A program made the translations under genes and the position numbers. From Clostridia bacterium (GTDB lineage Bacteria > Bacillota > Clostridia > TANB77 > CAG-508), in contig JAGAED010000016.1 of NCBI GenBank assembly GCA_017613275.1, positions 17,891 to 81,890 of the forward strand: a DNA stretch of 64,000 nt, written 5' to 3'. Every line of letters starts with the position of its first letter. Within the stretch, counting starts at the first letter, position 1. The notes under the pieces are model-generated. The model had not been told where the DNA came from and did no database searches. It was given only the letters and a program-made list of their open reading frames with translations. Shown here one piece after another: positions 61,326 to 64,000 of the stretch.

Positions 61326-61354
61326 ATTGTATAACATTTTTAACAAAATTGCAA
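61326..61354 (-). promoter_or_regulatory. tuf promoter within the str operon
   Basis: On the minus strand TTGCAA (61349-61354) and TACAAT (61326-61331) are separated by 17 bases. A small hairpin TGCCTA/TAGGCA lies upstream near 61375-61394. Confidence 0.7.
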
Positions 61355-61431
61355 GTGGTTTTTTAAAATTCTTTGCCTATCATATTTTAGGCACTGTAAA
61401 TCAAAATAAAATTGCTATTTAGTTCGATTTA

Positions 61432-63516
61432 CTACTCAGCTTTTTTACGAGAAGCTACGATTGCTTCGTGTACTGATTTTGGAACTTCTTCATAGTGACT
61501 TGGTTCCATAGAGTATGAACCTCTACCTTGTGTTTTAGAACGTAAGTCTGTAGCATAACCAAACATTTCTGATAATGGGATGAATGCTCTAATTTCTTGC
61601 ATTCCATCATTTGCTTCCATACCTTCCATTCTACCACGTCTTGAGTTTACATCTCCTATAACATCTCCCATGTATTCTTCTGGAACTGTTATTTCAACTT
61701 TCATAATTGGCTCTAAGATTACTGCATGACCTTGTTTACATCCTTCTTTGAATGCCATAGATGCAGCAATTTTGAATGCCATTTCTGAAGAGTCAACTTC
61801 GTGGTAAGAACCATCAACTAATGAAACTTTGAAGTCTATAACTGGGTAACCAGCAAGTACACCTGTTTCAGCTGCTTCTCTCATACCTTGTTCGATAGGT
61901 TTGATGTATTCTTTAGGAACAGCTCCACCAACGATTTTGCTTTCAAATTCAATTCCTTTACCAGCTTCTAATGGTTCCATTTCAAACCATACGTCACCGT
62001 ATTGTCCTTTACCACCAGATTGACGGATAAATTTACCTTGAACTTTTACTTTATTTCTAATTGTTTCTTTGTAAGCAACTTGTGGTTTACCTACATTACA
62101 TTCTACTTTGAATTCTCTTTTTAATCTATCAACGATAATGTCTAAGTGTAATTCACCCATACCTGCGATGATAGTTTGACCTGTTTCTTGATTTGTATAA
62201 GCTTTAAATGTTGGGTCTTCTTCAGCTAATTTTCCTAAAGCTATACCCATTTTTTCTTGAGCTGCTTTATCTTTTGGCTCAATAGCTATATCAATAACTG
62301 GTTCTGGGAATTCCATTGATTCTAGGATTATTGGATGATCTGGATCACATAAAGTATTTCCAGTTGTAACGTCTTTTAATCCAACTGCTGCAGCGATATC
62401 TCCAGCATATACTTTATCAATGTCTTCTCTGTGATTTGAGTGCATTTGTAGAATTCTTCCTACTCTTTCTTTTTTGTCTTTACTTGAGTTTAAAACTGTT
62501 GATCCAGATTCTAATACTCCTGAATAAACTCTAAAGAAACATAGTTTTCCAACAAATGGGTCTGTTGCAATTTTGAATGCTAATGCTGCAAATGGTTCTG
62601 AATCTGAAGTTTTAGCTTCTGTTTCTTCTCCATCTAATGTTTCACCTTTGATATGTGGTATATCTAATGGTGATGGCATGAAATCAACAATTGCGTTTAA
62701 TAATTCTTGAACACCTTTATTTTTGTATGAAGAACCACATACTACTGGAACCATTGCGTTTGCTATTGTACCAGCTCTTAAACCTTTTTTGATTTCTTCG
62801 ATTGTTAATTCTTCACCATCTAGGTATTTCATCATTAATTCTTCGTCTTGTTCAGCAACTGATTCTATCATTTTGTCATGATATTCTTGAGCTAACTCTT
62901 TCATATCATCTGGTATTTCAGTTTCTTCGATTTCTTTTCCTAAATCATCTTTATGCAAGAATGCTTTCATTTGAATTAGGTCTACAATTCCTTTGAATTG
63001 ATCTTCAGCTCCAATTGGTAATTGGATTGGAACAGGATTTGCTTTTAATCTATTTTTTAATTGATCAACGCAAAGCATGAAGTTTGCACCTGTTATATCC
63101 ATTTTATTTACATATACCATTCTTGGAACATGATATTTATCAGCTTGTCTCCAAACTGTTTCTGTTTGTGGTTGAACTCCACCTTTTGCAGCTAAAACTG
63201 TAACTGCACCATCAAGAACTTTTAAAGATCTTTGAACTTCAACTGTAAAGTCAACGTGTCCTGGGGTATCAATAATATTTATTCTATTGTTTTTCCAGAA
63301 GCATGTTGTAGCAGCAGAAGTAATTGTAATACCTCTTTCTTGCTCTTGAACCATCCAGTCCATAGTAGCAGCGCCATCGTGAACTTCACCTATTTTATGG
63401 TTAATACCTGTATAGAATAATATTCTCTCAGTTGTTGTAGTTTTACCTGCATCAATGTGAGCCATTATTCCTATATTTCTTGTTCTCTCTAAAGGGTATG
63501 CTCTATTATTTCCCAT
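61432..63516 (-). CDS. fusA: Elongation factor G
   Basis: A 694-residue EF-G starting [20 protein letters not shown]. GTPase motifs are [21 protein letters not shown] and NKMDITGA; domains II-V follow in order. It drives translocation on the ribosome. The start at ATG 63516 follows GAAGGAG; a TTG five codons upstream lies in that site. It is between rpsG and tuf as in the classic str operon, with a repeat element inserted between rpsG and fusA. Confidence 0.98.
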   Translation of the reverse strand: MGNNRAYPLERTRNIGIMAHIDAGKTTTTERILFYTGINHKIGEVHDGAATMDWMVQEQERGITITSAATTCFWKNNRINIIDTPGHVDFTVEVQRSLKVLDGAVTVLAAKGGVQPQTETVWRQADKYHVPRMVYVNKMDITGANFMLCVDQLKNRLKANPVPIQLPIGAEDQFKGIVDLIQMKAFLHKDDLGKEIEETEIPDDMKELAQEYHDKMIESVAEQDEELMMKYLDGEELTIEEIKKGLRAGTIANAMVPVVCGSSYKNKGVQELLNAIVDFMPSPLDIPHIKGETLDGEETEAKTSDSEPFAALAFKIATDPFVGKLCFFRVYSGVLESGSTVLNSSKDKKERVGRILQMHSNHREDIDKVYAGDIAAAVGLKDVTTGNTLCDPDHPIILESMEFPEPVIDIAIEPKDKAAQEKMGIALGKLAEEDPTFKAYTNQETGQTIIAGMGELHLDIIVDRLKREFKVECNVGKPQVAYKETIRNKVKVQGKFIRQSGGKGQYGDVWFEMEPLEAGKGIEFESKIVGGAVPKEYIKPIEQGMREAAETGVLAGYPVIDFKVSLVDGSYHEVDSSEMAFKIAASMAFKEGCKQGHAVILEPIMKVEITVPEEYMGDVIGDVNSRRGRMEGMEANDGMQEIRAFIPLSEMFGYATDLRSKTQGRGSYSMEPSHYEEVPKSVHEAIVASRKKAE

Positions 63517-63601
63517 TTTTTTCTCCTTCAATTTTTTCTTTTATACTTTTTAGATCAATTTTTTGTTCTTTAAAATTGGATCTTTTTTTATTCTCCAAGC
63601 C

Positions 63602-63727
63602 AAATTTTGACGAGAATTGTTATATTGCTAGGCGCAGGAGATGATTATTTCATGAGGCGTACGCTGGTACGTCGATTGAAAAATCATCGAACTGCAACAA
63701 CGCAAGATAATAATTATCGTCGAAATT

Positions 63728-63728
<1 letters not shown>
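63602..63728 (-). repeat. Structured intergenic element, family B copy 2
   Basis: Outer arms 63602-63628 and 63702-63728 pair over 27 bases with a few G-T or mismatched positions. The right arm touches the rpsG stop. The inner stem GATGATT...AATCATC carries an apical hairpin GCGTAC-GCTG-GTACGT (63657-63672). Compared with copy 1 (GCATAC/GTATGT) the third pair changes from A-T to G-C, a compensatory change. It lies inside the rpsG-fusA gap. Confidence 0.75.

Positions 63729-64000
<272 letters not shown>

Overview
The window is one continuous stretch of a low-GC chromosome with the standard bacterial code. TAA, TAG and TGA all serve as ordinary stops, and Arg is almost always AGA. A full-length Spo0A, Gram-positive style ribosome binding sites, spaced TTGACA/TATAAT promoters and strong intrinsic terminators point to a spore-forming-type Firmicute of the class Clostridia, probably an uncultured gut lineage. 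That taxonomic placement is inferred, not tested. Most genes lie on the minus strand.

Layout. 1-5.2 kb: start of an M16 peptidase-like gene, rpsU, small membrane proteins (DUF421/DUF4363, holin-like), plsC-cmk, a P-loop/Asp23-like protein and DUF378. 5.3-5.6 kb: tRNA-Met(CAU) and tRNA-Tyr. 5.6-13.2 kb: a 30-residue tandem-repeat protein, an acyl-CoA synthetase split by an in-frame TAG next to a TetR regulator, and a Lon-like protease. 13.2-21.2 kb: spo0A, YigZ, a flavoprotein, an RluA-type synthase, a methionine gamma-lyase-like enzyme, rpsF-ssb-rpsR and an LD-carboxypeptidase. 21.2-24.5 kb: an accessory patch with an ORF6N/PLD protein, a small antitoxin-like ORF, an XRE regulator and a divergent prepilin-like surface protein whose gene needs a +1 frameshift. 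24.5-31.2 kb: smc, DUF951, a UDPGP-type nucleotidyltransferase and a phosphoesterase. 31.2-34.8 kb: a compositionally foreign single-gene cassette and a large DUF4116-like protein. 34.8-48.4 kb: pgeF, an rRNA methyltransferase, mfd, trmL, a thioesterase, topB, leuS, a putative metallopeptidase and a GltD-like oxidoreductase. 48.4-52.4 kb: a second foreign-looking cassette, type-4 UDG, a GGDEF protein and membrane proteins. 52.5-58.5 kb: a 1450-residue thioester-type adhesin and a D-Ala-D-Ala carboxypeptidase that also needs a +1 frameshift. 58.5-64 kb: acpP, plsX, tuf, fusA and partial rpsG.

The most notable signal is recoding-like. Two unrelated cell-surface genes (prepilin-like, 22914-24444; carboxypeptidase, 57264-58530) are each interrupted by one extra C that makes an in-frame CGG codon directly before a conserved Gly. 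Skipping that C restores the full protein in both. I found no in-frame CGG in the native genes I scanned by eye. CGG appears as a sense codon only in the two GC-richer cassettes. This fits +1 frameshifting at a shunned CGG codon, though a systematic sequence error is not excluded.

The second notable signal is two families of structured intergenic elements (16948-17070 with 63602-63728; 36496-36635 with 46929-47069). Each sits directly at the 3' end of a minus-strand gene, has long outer arms that are unrelated between copies yet self-complementary, and shows compensatory base-pair changes in the conserved core. The prepilin-like gene also carries a 118-bp C-terminal patch with alien codon use that looks like a variable-region cassette.
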